A DNA stretch of 64,000 nucleotides from Streptomyces vinaceus (GTDB taxonomy: Bacteria; Actinomycetota; Actinomycetes; Streptomycetales; Streptomycetaceae), in the NCBI RefSeq assembly GCF_008704935.1, contig NZ_CP023692.1, forward strand, positions 5,299,001 through 5,363,000, read 5' to 3'. Positions within the stretch are counted from its first letter, which is position 1, and the number at the start of each line of letters is the position of its first letter. Position numbers and translations under genes: made by a program. This document shows positions 40,013 through 48,119 of the stretch, piece after piece. The notes below the pieces were generated by a model. The model did no database searches and was not told where the DNA came from. It saw only the letters and a list, made by a program, of their open reading frames with translations.

Positions 40013-41374
40013 GTGGAGCCAGCAAGCGGCGCTGAGCCGGCCGACGCGGCCGGCGACGCCGCCGAGGTGCTCGACCGCCCGCTGCCGGAAGGCGTGCGGC
40101 GCCGGGTCGTCGCGCTCGTCTCGGACGCCTTCGGCGCACTGACGGTCGCGGACCTCCCGGCGCAGCTGCGCCAGTACGCCCGGTTCACCCCGACCCGGCG
40201 CGCCAAGTTCGCGGGCAACGCCATGGCCGCGGCGGTGGAGACGGACGCCGTGTTCCGGGGCCGCGTCGCCGAGAAGCTGCGCGAGGCGCAGGCCGAGCTG
40301 GCCGGTGCGCTGGAGTCGGGCGCCCCGCCCGCCGCGGCGGACCCGCTGGACGTGGCGGCCGCCGCGTACGTACTGCGCCCGGTCGGCTGGGTGAAGCTGG
40401 TGGCCGCCGCGGGCGAGGAGGCGCAGCGCGCCGACGCCGAGCGGGTCGACGAGGAGACCCGGCGCGAACTGGACCGCCTGCGCGAGGAACTGGCCCACGC
40501 GCGGGACGCGCAGCGCCTGGGCGGTGAGCAGGTGCGGGCCGAGCTGGACGCGGCGCGCAAGGAAGCGGAATCGCTTCAGCGCAAGCTGCGCAGCGCGCAG
40601 AGCGACGTGAAGCGCGGCGAGGCGGCCCTGCGCAAGGTCACCGCCGAGATCGACGGGATCCGGGGCGACGCGGCCGCGCAGGTCGCCGCCGCCGAGAGCG
40701 AGACCCGGCGCCTCAAGTCCCGCCTCGCGGAGGTGGAAACGGCGCTGGAGACCTCCCGCCGCGCCACCCGCGAGGGACGCAGCGTGGAGGACATGCGGCT
40801 GCGCCTGCTGCTGGACACCGTGCTGGACGCGGCCCAGGGGCTGCGCCGCGAGCTGGCGCTGCCGCCGGTCTCCACGCGTCCGGCCGACACCGTGGACGCG
40901 GTGGAGCCGGGCCGGATGACCCCGAAGGACATCGCGGCGCGCGCCCTGTCGGAGACCGATCCGGCGCTGCTGGACCAGCTCTTGGCGCTGCCCCAGGCCC
41001 ATCTGGTGGTCGACGGGTACAACGTGACCAAGACCGGCTATCCGACGATGCCGCTGGAGAAGCAGCGGCTGCGGCTGCTGGGCGGGCTGTCGATGCTGGC
41101 CGCGCAGACGGGCGCGGAGATGACGTGCGTCTTCGACGGCGCGGAACTGGCGGCCCCGGTGCTGCTCGCTCCGCCGCGCGGCGTGCGGGTGCTCTTCTCC
41201 AAGCCCGGCGTGACGGCGGACGAGCTGATCCGCCAGCTGGTGCGGGCGGAACCGCCCGGCCGGCCGGTGGTCGTGGTCTCCACGGACCGCGAGGTGGCCG
41301 ATGGGGTGGCGAAGGCCGGCGCCCGGCCGGTGACGTCCGCTTTGTTGCTGAAGCGGCTTTCGCGCGTTTCGTAA
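40013..41374 (+). CDS. NYN-domain (YacP-like) putative RNase with coiled coil
   Basis: The 453-aa protein has an N-terminal helical domain (residues ~1-130), a long coiled coil (~135-270, very Glu/Arg/Ala-rich) and a C-terminal PIN-like NYN/YacP domain. The latter has the acidic motifs LVVDGYNVTKTGYP, MTCVFDG and VVVSTDREVADG, which should coordinate metal for RNA cleavage. YacP/Rae1 relatives cleave mRNA or act with the ribosome. The coiled coil suggests oligomerisation. The start is GTG. It probably shares an operon with the zinc-ribbon gene. The target RNA is unknown. Confidence 0.88.
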   Translation: MEPASGAEPADAAGDAAEVLDRPLPEGVRRRVVALVSDAFGALTVADLPAQLRQYARFTPTRRAKFAGNAMAAAVETDAVFRGRVAEKLREAQAELAGALESGAPPAAADPLDVAAAAYVLRPVGWVKLVAAAGEEAQRADAERVDEETRRELDRLREELAHARDAQRLGGEQVRAELDAARKEAESLQRKLRSAQSDVKRGEAALRKVTAEIDGIRGDAAAQVAAAESETRRLKSRLAEVETALETSRRATREGRSVEDMRLRLLLDTVLDAAQGLRRELALPPVSTRPADTVDAVEPGRMTPKDIAARALSETDPALLDQLLALPQAHLVVDGYNVTKTGYPTMPLEKQRLRLLGGLSMLAAQTGAEMTCVFDGAELAAPVLLAPPRGVRVLFSKPGVTADELIRQLVRAEPPGRPVVVVSTDREVADGVAKAGARPVTSALLLKRLSRVS

Positions 41375-41461
41375 CTCCTCGGTGGAATGCCCGATTTAGC
41401 GGGGCGGGCAGGGAACGTACCGTCAAGTCCCCTGCACAGAGCGTGGGCTGTAGGTAAAGAA

Positions 41462-41493
41462 CCTGGTCGGCAGCCAAGTTTTTTGCCGACAGG
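41462..41493. promoter_or_regulatory. Hairpin upstream of NlpC/P60 promoter
   Basis: GTCGGCA (41466-41472) pairs with TGCCGAC (41484-41490), extended by CCT/AGG with one bulge; the loop contains a T run. It may end NYN transcription or act as an operator just upstream of the -35 at 41496. Confidence 0.4.
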
Positions 41494-41495
41494 AT

Positions 41496-41525
41496 TTGAA
41501 CTGATCACAGCGAGGTCACTAGGGT
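41496..41525 (+). promoter_or_regulatory. Promoter and structured leader of NlpC/P60 gene
   Basis: TTGAAC (41496-41501) and TAGGGT (41520-41525) form a good sigma-70-type promoter with an 18-nt spacer. The ~95-nt leader to the GTG at 41628 can fold: CCTTCG (41536) with CGAAGG, enclosing CACCC/GGGTG, then GCCGA/TCGGC. Streptomyces wall-hydrolase genes can carry c-di-AMP riboswitches, but the conserved core of that class was not recognised here. Confidence 0.55.
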
Positions 41526-41627
41526 CGGCTCAAACCTTCGTGCGGTAGGTCACCCATTCGGGGTGCCGGCGAAGGTGTCGCCGAGTCGCGTTCCTTCGGC
41601 GGCTCTAGGAAGAAGGAGCTCGCCTTC

Positions 41628-42656
41628 GTGGCGTCCCACCGTCGACCCAAGCAGCCGACCCGCACTCGTGTGACCGTGCTGACCGCCACGGCCGCCGCGG
41701 CCGTCGCCCTCTCCGCACACGGCGCCTCCGCCGCTCCGGCCCAGCCGAGCAAGGACGAGGTCAAGGCCAAGGTCGACGCCCTCTACGAAGAGGCGGAGCA
41801 GGCCACCGAGAAGTTCAACGGCGCCAAGCAGCGCCAGGAGACGCTCGAAAAGGAGATAGGCCAGCTCCAGGACCAGGTCGCCCGCGGCCAGGACGAGCTC
41901 AACCAGCTGCGCACCACGCTGGGTTCGATGGCCAGCGCCCAGTACCGCACCGGCGGCATGGACCAGTCCGTCGCCCTCTTCCTCTCCGGCGACCCCGAGA
42001 CCTACCTCGACAAGGCCTCTACCCTGGAGCAGTTGAGCGGCAAGCAGGTCGAGGCGGTCCAGAAGATCCAGGCCAAGCAGCGCTCGCTCGCGCAGCAGCG
42101 CCAGGAGGCCTCCGGCAAGCTGGCCGACCTCGACGCCACCCGCAAGGAGCTCGGCGAGAAGAAGAAGGCCTCGCAGGACAAGCTCGCCGAGGCCCAGGCC
42201 CTCCTCAACACCCTCACCGCGCAGGAGCGCGCGTCCATCAAGGACGACGACGCCCGCGCCAGCCGCAGCGAGAGCGACCGCGCCGACCTCGGCAACGTCA
42301 AGGCCTCGGGCCGCGCCGGCGCCGCCCTGGCGGCCGCCAAGACCAAGCTGGGCAGCGCCTACGTCTCCAGCGCCACCGGCCCGAACGCATTCGACTGCTC
42401 GGGGCTGACCCAGTGGGCCTACAAGCAGGCCGGCGTCAGCATCTCGCGCACCACCTTCACCCAGGTCAACGACGGCACGCGCATCGGCATGAGCCAGCTG
42501 CAGCCCGGCGACCTGGTGTTCTTCTACTCGGACCTGCACCACGTCGGCCTCTACGCGGGCAACGGCCAGGTCCTGCACGCCTCCAACCCGCGCGGCGGCG
42601 TCAAGTACGAGGCCATGGGCAACATGCCGTTCCAGTTCGGCGTCCGCGTCGGCTGA
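41628..42656 (+). CDS. NlpC/P60 peptidoglycan hydrolase (first paralogue)
   Basis: The 342-aa secreted enzyme has a signal peptide (LTATAAAAVALSAHGASAAPA), a coiled-coil segment at ~40-220 rich in Glu/Lys/Gln, and a C-terminal NlpC/P60 domain. Its catalytic triad residues lie in AFDCSGLTQWAYKQAG (Cys), HHVGLYAGNG (His) and QVLHASNPRG (His). Such D,L-endopeptidases cut gamma-Glu-DAP bonds, and the coiled coil usually restrains the catalytic domain. The GTG start has AAGAAGGAG upstream. A tandem paralogue follows. Confidence 0.94.
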   Translation: MASHRRPKQPTRTRVTVLTATAAAAVALSAHGASAAPAQPSKDEVKAKVDALYEEAEQATEKFNGAKQRQETLEKEIGQLQDQVARGQDELNQLRTTLGSMASAQYRTGGMDQSVALFLSGDPETYLDKASTLEQLSGKQVEAVQKIQAKQRSLAQQRQEASGKLADLDATRKELGEKKKASQDKLAEAQALLNTLTAQERASIKDDDARASRSESDRADLGNVKASGRAGAALAAAKTKLGSAYVSSATGPNAFDCSGLTQWAYKQAGVSISRTTFTQVNDGTRIGMSQLQPGDLVFFYSDLHHVGLYAGNGQVLHASNPRGGVKYEAMGNMPFQFGVRVG

Positions 42657-42739
42657 CCCCTCCCGCGGGCCGCGAGCCCGCCGAGGGACGCGCCGCACAC
42701 CGCCCATCCGGGCGAATTCCGCGGCCCCGTTGTGACCAC

Positions 42740-42775
42740 ACGCCCCGCCGGTGACCTGCGTCAGAGGCGGGGCGT
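42740..42775 (+). terminator. Cruciform-type terminator between NlpC/P60 paralogues
   Basis: Perfect 10-bp arms ACGCCCCGCC/GGCGGGGCGT enclose a 16-nt loop that itself contains TGAC-CTGC-GTCA. It separates the two tandem paralogues. Confidence 0.75.
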
Positions 42776-42907
42776 CGTCGTGTCCGCTCCCCGGGGGTCG
42801 TTGGCCGGTGCGTGGTGGCGCGGTTACTGTCTGCCAGCGCGGAACCCGGCACACGGCCGTCCACGGAGGGCGGACCCGGTCCCGCGCAGCGGAAGGGAGC
42901 GGTTCCA

Positions 42908-43951
42908 GTGGCGTCCCATCGTCGGCCCGGGCTCGGCAGCCTCGACAGGAACACCAAGGTCACCGTCCTGACCGCCGCCGCGGCCACCGCCGTGGCAGCC
43001 CTGACGGGCGCGACGGCCAGCGCGGCCCCCACCCTGCCGCAGGAGCCCGCGGGCGGCGCCCGCGCCCAGGTCGACCGGCTCTTCGAGGAGGCCGAACAGG
43101 CCACCGAGCGTTACAACCAGGCGGGCGAGCGGGCCGCGCGGCTCCGGGGCGAGATCGACCGGGCCCAGGACGCGCTGGCCCGCGGCCAGGACCGCATCAA
43201 CACCATGCGCGGCCTCCTCGGCACCTTCGCCGGAGCCCAGTACCGCTCCGGAGGCATCGACCCCGCCGTCGAGCTGATGCTCTCCGAGAACCCGGACGAG
43301 TACCTCGACAAGGCCGCCCAGCTGAACCGGCTGACGGACCGGCAGACCCGGCAGCTCGACGAACTGCGCAAGGAGCAGCGCCGGCTGGCCCAGCAGCGCC
43401 ACGAGGCCTCCGAGAAGCTGGCCGAACTCGACGCCGTACGCGCCGACGTGGCCCGCCAGAAGCGTGCCGTCACGGCCAAGCTGGCCTCCGCCCGCCGGCT
43501 CCTGGCCGCCATGCCCAGCCAGGAGCGGGCCGACTTCGAGCGGGCCTCGCGCTCCGGCGAGCGCCCCGCGGGCCTGCCCGAGCCGAACTCGCTCGGCCCC
43601 TCCTCGGGCCGCGCCGCCACCGCCGTGATGGCCGCCCGCTCCGCCGTGGGGCGCCCGTACATCTGGGGCTCCACCGGGCCCTCCGGGTTCGACTGCTCCG
43701 GGCTGATGGTGTGGTCGTACCGGCAGGCGGGCGTCTCCCTGCCGCGCACCTCGCAGGCCCAGCGGTACGCGGGCCGCCAGGTCCCGCTCTCGCAGGCGCA
43801 GCCGGGCGACCTGGTCACCTACCGTTCCGACGCCAGCCATGTCGGCATGTACGTCGGCAACGGCCAGGTGGTGCACGCCCCGTACCCGGGGGCGCGGGTG
43901 CGCTACGACCCGGTCGGGATGATGCCGGTGTCCTCCGTGACCCGTCCCTGA
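42908..43951 (+). CDS. NlpC/P60 peptidoglycan hydrolase (second paralogue)
   Basis: The 347-aa secreted paralogue of the preceding gene shares its opening (GTG-coded VASHRRP, then KVTVLTAAAATAVAAL) and layout: signal peptide, coiled coil (~50-230), and NlpC/P60 domain with GFDCSGLMVWSYRQAG, SHVGMYVGNG and VVHAPYPGAR. The coiled coil is more Arg-rich than in the first copy. It has its own leader and is probably expressed separately. The 3' end shows an 11-bp tandem repeat across the stop. Tandem coiled-coil NlpC pairs near trpD/bcc genes also occur in mycobacteria. Confidence 0.93.
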   Translation: MASHRRPGLGSLDRNTKVTVLTAAAATAVAALTGATASAAPTLPQEPAGGARAQVDRLFEEAEQATERYNQAGERAARLRGEIDRAQDALARGQDRINTMRGLLGTFAGAQYRSGGIDPAVELMLSENPDEYLDKAAQLNRLTDRQTRQLDELRKEQRRLAQQRHEASEKLAELDAVRADVARQKRAVTAKLASARRLLAAMPSQERADFERASRSGERPAGLPEPNSLGPSSGRAATAVMAARSAVGRPYIWGSTGPSGFDCSGLMVWSYRQAGVSLPRTSQAQRYAGRQVPLSQAQPGDLVTYRSDASHVGMYVGNGQVVHAPYPGARVRYDPVGMMPVSSVTRP

Positions 43952-43961
43952 CCCGTCCCTG
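43938..43961 (+). repeat. Tandem duplication spanning NlpC/P60 stop
   Basis: TGACCCGTCCC occurs back to back (43938-43948, 43949-43959). The second copy begins with the stop codon TGA at 43949. Confidence 0.7.
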
Positions 43962-43998
43962 CCCCCGGCGCCCCGCGGGGCGTGCGTACGATCGTCGG

Positions 43999-45132
43999 AT
44001 GTCCCCGGTCCGTCGGCCCCTCCTCGTACGCGTCCTGCCGCTCCTGCTGAGCGTGCTGCTCGCGGGGTGCGGGGCGCCCGCGGTGCGGGACCCCGCCGAG
44101 CGGGACGTCCGGGAGGCCGTCGCCGCCTGGTCGCGGACCCCGCCCGCGCGGCTCGCCGGGATCCCGCTGGAGGGGTGGGCGTACGAGGTCACCGCGGTCC
44201 GCCGGGACGGCGACCGGGCCACCGCCCGCGCGGAACTGCGCTACCGGCTCGCCGGCTACGACGCGGCCCCGGCCGGCTCGGCGCGCGAGGTGCGGCTGAG
44301 CCGGGACGGCGGGCCCGGCGGGGCGTGGCGGGTCACCGGGGACGCCGCGGCGCCGGGCGCGCAGCCGCAGCTGTGGGACCAGGGGCCGGTGGAGGTGGTC
44401 CGGGGCGCGCACGCGCTGGTGCTCGGGGTCGGCCGGCCCGCGCAGGAGCTGTCCGCCGTCGCGGCCGAGGCCGAGCGGGCGGTGCCCGCGGCGAGCGCCG
44501 CCTGGCCGGGGAAGTGGGCGGGCCGCGTGGTGGTGCTGGTGCCGGGCTCCCTGGAGCTGATGGCGCGGCTGCTGGGGCGGCCGGCCGCCGAGTACCGGGG
44601 CATGGGGGCCGTCACGACGGGCCGGGTGGGCGCGGCGGCGGCCCCCGCCGACCGGGTCGTCGTCAACCCGGAGGGCTGGGCCGAGCTCAGCGCCGCGGGG
44701 CGGGGCGTGGTCCTGACCCACGAGGTCACGCACGTGGCCACCCGGGCCGCGACCACCGCGAAGACCCCGCTGTGGCTGTCGGAGGGCTTCGCGGACTGGG
44801 CGGCGTACCGCGGCGGGGCCGCCACCGCGCAGGAGGCCGCTCCGGCGCTGGGCCGGGCGGTCCGCCGCGGCCGGCTGCCGGCCGCGCTCCCCGCCGACGG
44901 GGAGTTCGCCTTCGGGGGCGACCCGGAGGCGCTGGCCCGCGCGTACGAGGGCGCCTGGCTGGCCTGCCGGCTGATCGCGGCCAAATGGGGGGACGCCACC
45001 CTGGTCCGCCTCTACGAACGGGCGGGCCGCGAGCCCCTGGCGACCGCCCTGGCGGACACCGTCGGCGGCGATCTGCCCGGCCTGACCCTGGCCTGGCAGG
45101 CGAGCCTGCGCCAGGAACTGGGCACGGAGTAG
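43999..45132 (+). CDS. HExxH metallopeptidase-like lipoprotein
   Basis: The 377-aa exported lipoprotein has a signal peptide with lipobox VLLAGCG. An N-terminal ~150-residue beta-rich domain is followed by a gluzincin-like peptidase domain. The zinc motif is LTHEVTHVATRA, and the probable third ligand is the Glu in LSEGFADWAAYRGG, 20-odd residues downstream, as in M1-type peptidases. It may process wall or extracellular proteins; no substrate is known. It lies in a run of plus-strand envelope genes between NlpC/P60 and the mannosyltransferase. Confidence 0.85.
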   Translation: MSPVRRPLLVRVLPLLLSVLLAGCGAPAVRDPAERDVREAVAAWSRTPPARLAGIPLEGWAYEVTAVRRDGDRATARAELRYRLAGYDAAPAGSAREVRLSRDGGPGGAWRVTGDAAAPGAQPQLWDQGPVEVVRGAHALVLGVGRPAQELSAVAAEAERAVPAASAAWPGKWAGRVVVLVPGSLELMARLLGRPAAEYRGMGAVTTGRVGAAAAPADRVVVNPEGWAELSAAGRGVVLTHEVTHVATRAATTAKTPLWLSEGFADWAAYRGGAATAQEAAPALGRAVRRGRLPAALPADGEFAFGGDPEALARAYEGAWLACRLIAAKWGDATLVRLYERAGREPLATALADTVGGDLPGLTLAWQASLRQELGTE

Positions 45133-45189
45133 GACGGCCCGCGGCCGGGGCGGGGCCCGGTGGGGGGTGTCCGGTACTGTCGGCAGGCG

Positions 45190-46332
45190 ATGCACAAGAC
45201 CCTGATCGTGACCAACGACTTCCCGCCGCGCCCGGGCGGCATCCAGGCCTTCCTGCACAACATGGCACTGCGTCTGGATCCCGACCGGATCGTCGTCTAC
45301 GCCTCCACCTGGAAGCGCGGTGCGGAAGGCCGCGAGGCCACCGCCGCCTTCGACGCCGAACAGCCCTTCCAGGTGGTCCGCGACCGTACGACCATGCTGC
45401 TGCCGACCCCGCGGGTGACCCGGCGGGCCGTCGGACTGCTGCGCGAGCACGGCTGCGAGTCCGTGTGGTTCGGGGCGGCGGCCCCGCTGGGGCTGATGGG
45501 CCCGGCGCTGCGCCGCGCCGGGGCGAAGCGGATCGTGGCCACCACCCACGGGCACGAGGCGGGCTGGGCGCAGCTGCCGGCGGCGCGGCAGCTGCTGCGC
45601 CGGATCGGCGAGGGCACGGACACGCTGACGTACCTGGGCGAGTACACGCGATCGCGGATCGCCTCGGCGCTGACGGAGCAGGCGGCGGCGCGCATGGTGC
45701 AGCTCCCGCCGGGGGTGGACGAGAAGACCTTCCACCCCGGGTCGGGCGGGTCCGGGGTCCGGGCCCGGCTGGGGCTGACGGACCGGCCGGTGGTGGTCTG
45801 CGTCTCGCGGCTGGTCCCGCGCAAGGGCCAGGACACGCTGATCGAGGCGATGCCGCGGATCCTGGCCGCGGTGCCGGACGCCGTGCTGCTGGTGGTCGGC
45901 GGGGGCCCGTACGAGGAGGACCTGCGGGCGCTGGCCGCTTCCACCGGGGTCGCGGACTCGGTGGTCTTCACGGGCGCCGTCCCCTGGTCCGAACTGCCCG
46001 CGCACTACGGAGCCGGGGACGTCTTCGCGATGCCCTGCCGGACCCGGCGGGGCGGCCTGGACGTGGAGGGCCTCGGCATCGTCTACCTGGAGGCCTCGGC
46101 GACCGGCCTGCCGGTGGTCGCGGGCGACTCGGGAGGGGCCCCTGACGCGGTGCTGGAGGGCGAGACGGGCTGGGTGGTCCGCGGCGGCGTCCCCGAGGAC
46201 GCGGCGGACCGCGTGATCGCCCTGCTGCGGGACCCGGAGCTGCGCCGCCGCGTGGGGGAGCGGGGCCGGGCCTGGGTCGAGGAGAAGTGGCGCTGGGACC
46301 TCCTGGCCGAGCGCCTGCGCGCCCTGCTCTGA
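45190..46332 (+). CDS. pimB: GT4 glycosyltransferase, PimB'-like mannosyltransferase
   Basis: The 380-aa GT-B enzyme has N-terminal IVTNDFPPRPGGIQAFLHNM, THGHEAGW in the acceptor half, PPGVDEKTFHP, the donor-half VSRLVPRKGQDTLIEA and the EX7E-type signature ending GIVYLEASATGLPVV. These match PimB', the GDP-mannose-dependent phosphatidylinositol monomannoside mannosyltransferase of Actinobacteria. Its place between trpD-linked wall genes and a FadD15-like gene matches mycobacteria. ATG 45190 was chosen over GTG 45160 because family sequence begins there. The acceptor is inferred from homology and synteny. Confidence 0.85.
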   Translation: MHKTLIVTNDFPPRPGGIQAFLHNMALRLDPDRIVVYASTWKRGAEGREATAAFDAEQPFQVVRDRTTMLLPTPRVTRRAVGLLREHGCESVWFGAAAPLGLMGPALRRAGAKRIVATTHGHEAGWAQLPAARQLLRRIGEGTDTLTYLGEYTRSRIASALTEQAAARMVQLPPGVDEKTFHPGSGGSGVRARLGLTDRPVVVCVSRLVPRKGQDTLIEAMPRILAAVPDAVLLVVGGGPYEEDLRALAASTGVADSVVFTGAVPWSELPAHYGAGDVFAMPCRTRRGGLDVEGLGIVYLEASATGLPVVAGDSGGAPDAVLEGETGWVVRGGVPEDAADRVIALLRDPELRRRVGERGRAWVEEKWRWDLLAERLRALL

Positions 46333-46483
46333 CCGGGGCGGCATCCGGAGCCGGGTCCCGGGTGGCGTCATGCGTGATGCCGTGACGCGCGATGCCGTGA
46401 TCCTCCGCCACACCTGACTGTTCCTCAGATGTCTGTCAACACCGCCTCTGGGTGGACGGCCCGATTCCGCCCATGATGCGGCC

Positions 46484-48100
46484 ATGACACCTCAGCTGAC
46501 GCGCCGTCACTTCCTGGGTATCGGCGCCCTCCAGACCGCCGCGGCCCTCGGGTTCACCCGCATCGGACTCCAGTCGGCCTCCGCCGCCGAGCCCCCCGCC
46601 GCCCAGTACGCCCCCGCCATCGTCGTGGGCTCCGGCTACGGCTCGGCCGTCGCCGCCCTCCGGCTGGGACAGGCCGGCGTACGGACCGTCGTCCTCGAAA
46701 TGGGCCGGCTCTGGAACACCCCCGGCCCGGACGGCAAGGTCTTCCCCTCCACCTCCGCGCCCGACCAGCGCTCCATGTGGTTCCGCACGCGCACGGAGGC
46801 CCCGCTCGCCCAGTTCCTCTGGCTCGACGTCGTCAACCGGGACATCAGCCCCTACCCCGGCGTCCTCGACCGCGTGAACCACGGCGACATGTCCGTCTAC
46901 CTCGGCCGCGGCGTCGGCGGCGGATCCCTCGTCAACGGCGGCATGGCCCCCACGCCCCGGCGCTCCTACTTCGCCGAGGTGCTGCCCCAGGTCGACGCCG
47001 ACGAGATGTACGGCACGTACTACCCCCGCGCCCGCGCCATGCTCGGTGTCAACGACATCGACCCGGCCTGGTTCGAGTCCACGGAGTGGTACCGCTTCGC
47101 CCGGATCTCCCGCAAGCACGCGCAGAACACCGGCCTGAAGACCACCTTCGTGCCCAACGTGTACGACTTCGGGTACATGCAGCGCGAGGCCGCCGGCACC
47201 GCCACCCGCTCCGCGCTGGCCGGCGAGGTCATCTACGGCAACAACTTCGGCAAGAAGAGCGTCGACAAGACCTACCTCGCGGCCGCGATCGGCACCGGCA
47301 ACGTCACCATCGAGACCATGCAGCGCGTCGTCGGCGTGCGCCAGGACCCGGCCGGCGGCTACGTGGTGACGGTGCAGACCAGCGATCTGACGGGGAAGGT
47401 CACCCAGGTCAGGGAACTCGGCTGCACACAGCTCTTCCTCGGCGCCGGCAGCCTCGGCACCACCGAGATCCTGCTGCGCGCCCGCGAACGCGGCACGCTG
47501 CCCGGGCTCAACGAGAAGGTGGGGCAGGGCTGGGGGCACAACGGCAACGTCATGACCGCACGCGCCAACCACCTGTGGGACACGGTCGGCTGCAACCAGG
47601 CCACCATGCCCGCCCTGGGCATCGACGACTGGGACAACGCCGCCCACCCGGTGTTCGCCGAGATCGCCCCGCTGCCGATGGGCTTCGAGCACTGGATCTC
47701 GATGTACCTGGCCATCACCAAGAACCCCGAGCGCGGGCACTTCACGTACGACGCGGCAACCGACTCGGCGCGGCTCAACTGGCGCCGCGACCAGAACACC
47801 CCGTCCGTCCAGGCCGCCAAGAACCTCTTCGACCGGATCAACCGGGCCAATTTCACGATCTACCGGTACGACCTGTTCGGCGACAACAAGAACTTCGCCG
47901 ACAACTTCACCTACCACCCGCTCGGCGGCTGCGTCCTCGGCCAGGCGACCGACGACTACGGCCGCGCCAAGGGCTACCAGGGGCTGTACGTGGTCGACAG
48001 CTCCCTGATCCCGGGCTCGCTCGGGGTGAACCCGTTCGTCACCATCACCGCCCTCGCCGAGCGGAACATGGCGCGGATCCTCGCCGAGGACCCGCGCTAG
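46484..48100 (+). CDS. choA: Cholesterol oxidase (GMC-type FAD oxidase), Tat-exported
   Basis: The 538-aa secreted flavoenzyme has a twin-Arg signal (LTRRHFLGIGALQTAAALG, cleavage near ASAAEPP). The FAD dinucleotide fold VVGSGYGSAVAALRLGQAG, the GRGVGGGSLVNGGM motif and the C-terminal PLGGCVLGQATDDYGR with DSSLIPGSLGVNP follow; the latter holds the active-site His/Asn region. It oxidises and isomerises cholesterol to cholest-4-en-3-one, making H2O2. No choP P450 or steroid-degradation genes are adjacent. It is convergent with the caspase gene, 20 bp away, and lies in the part of the region that breaks the conserved core order. Confidence 0.94.
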   Translation: MTPQLTRRHFLGIGALQTAAALGFTRIGLQSASAAEPPAAQYAPAIVVGSGYGSAVAALRLGQAGVRTVVLEMGRLWNTPGPDGKVFPSTSAPDQRSMWFRTRTEAPLAQFLWLDVVNRDISPYPGVLDRVNHGDMSVYLGRGVGGGSLVNGGMAPTPRRSYFAEVLPQVDADEMYGTYYPRARAMLGVNDIDPAWFESTEWYRFARISRKHAQNTGLKTTFVPNVYDFGYMQREAAGTATRSALAGEVIYGNNFGKKSVDKTYLAAAIGTGNVTIETMQRVVGVRQDPAGGYVVTVQTSDLTGKVTQVRELGCTQLFLGAGSLGTTEILLRARERGTLPGLNEKVGQGWGHNGNVMTARANHLWDTVGCNQATMPALGIDDWDNAAHPVFAEIAPLPMGFEHWISMYLAITKNPERGHFTYDAATDSARLNWRRDQNTPSVQAAKNLFDRINRANFTIYRYDLFGDNKNFADNFTYHPLGGCVLGQATDDYGRAKGYQGLYVVDSSLIPGSLGVNPFVTITALAERNMARILAEDPR

Positions 48101-48119
48101 CGCGCGGAACCGCATCCGC

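Noticed and set aside
38880..40560. Minus-strand open frame spanning rhomboid, zinc-ribbon and NYN genes
   Set aside because: It crosses three real genes in another frame and lacks coherent motifs.
41526..41627. c-di-AMP (ydaO) riboswitch before NlpC/P60
   Set aside because: Some stems fit loosely, but the conserved core sequences were not found. Reported only as a structured leader.
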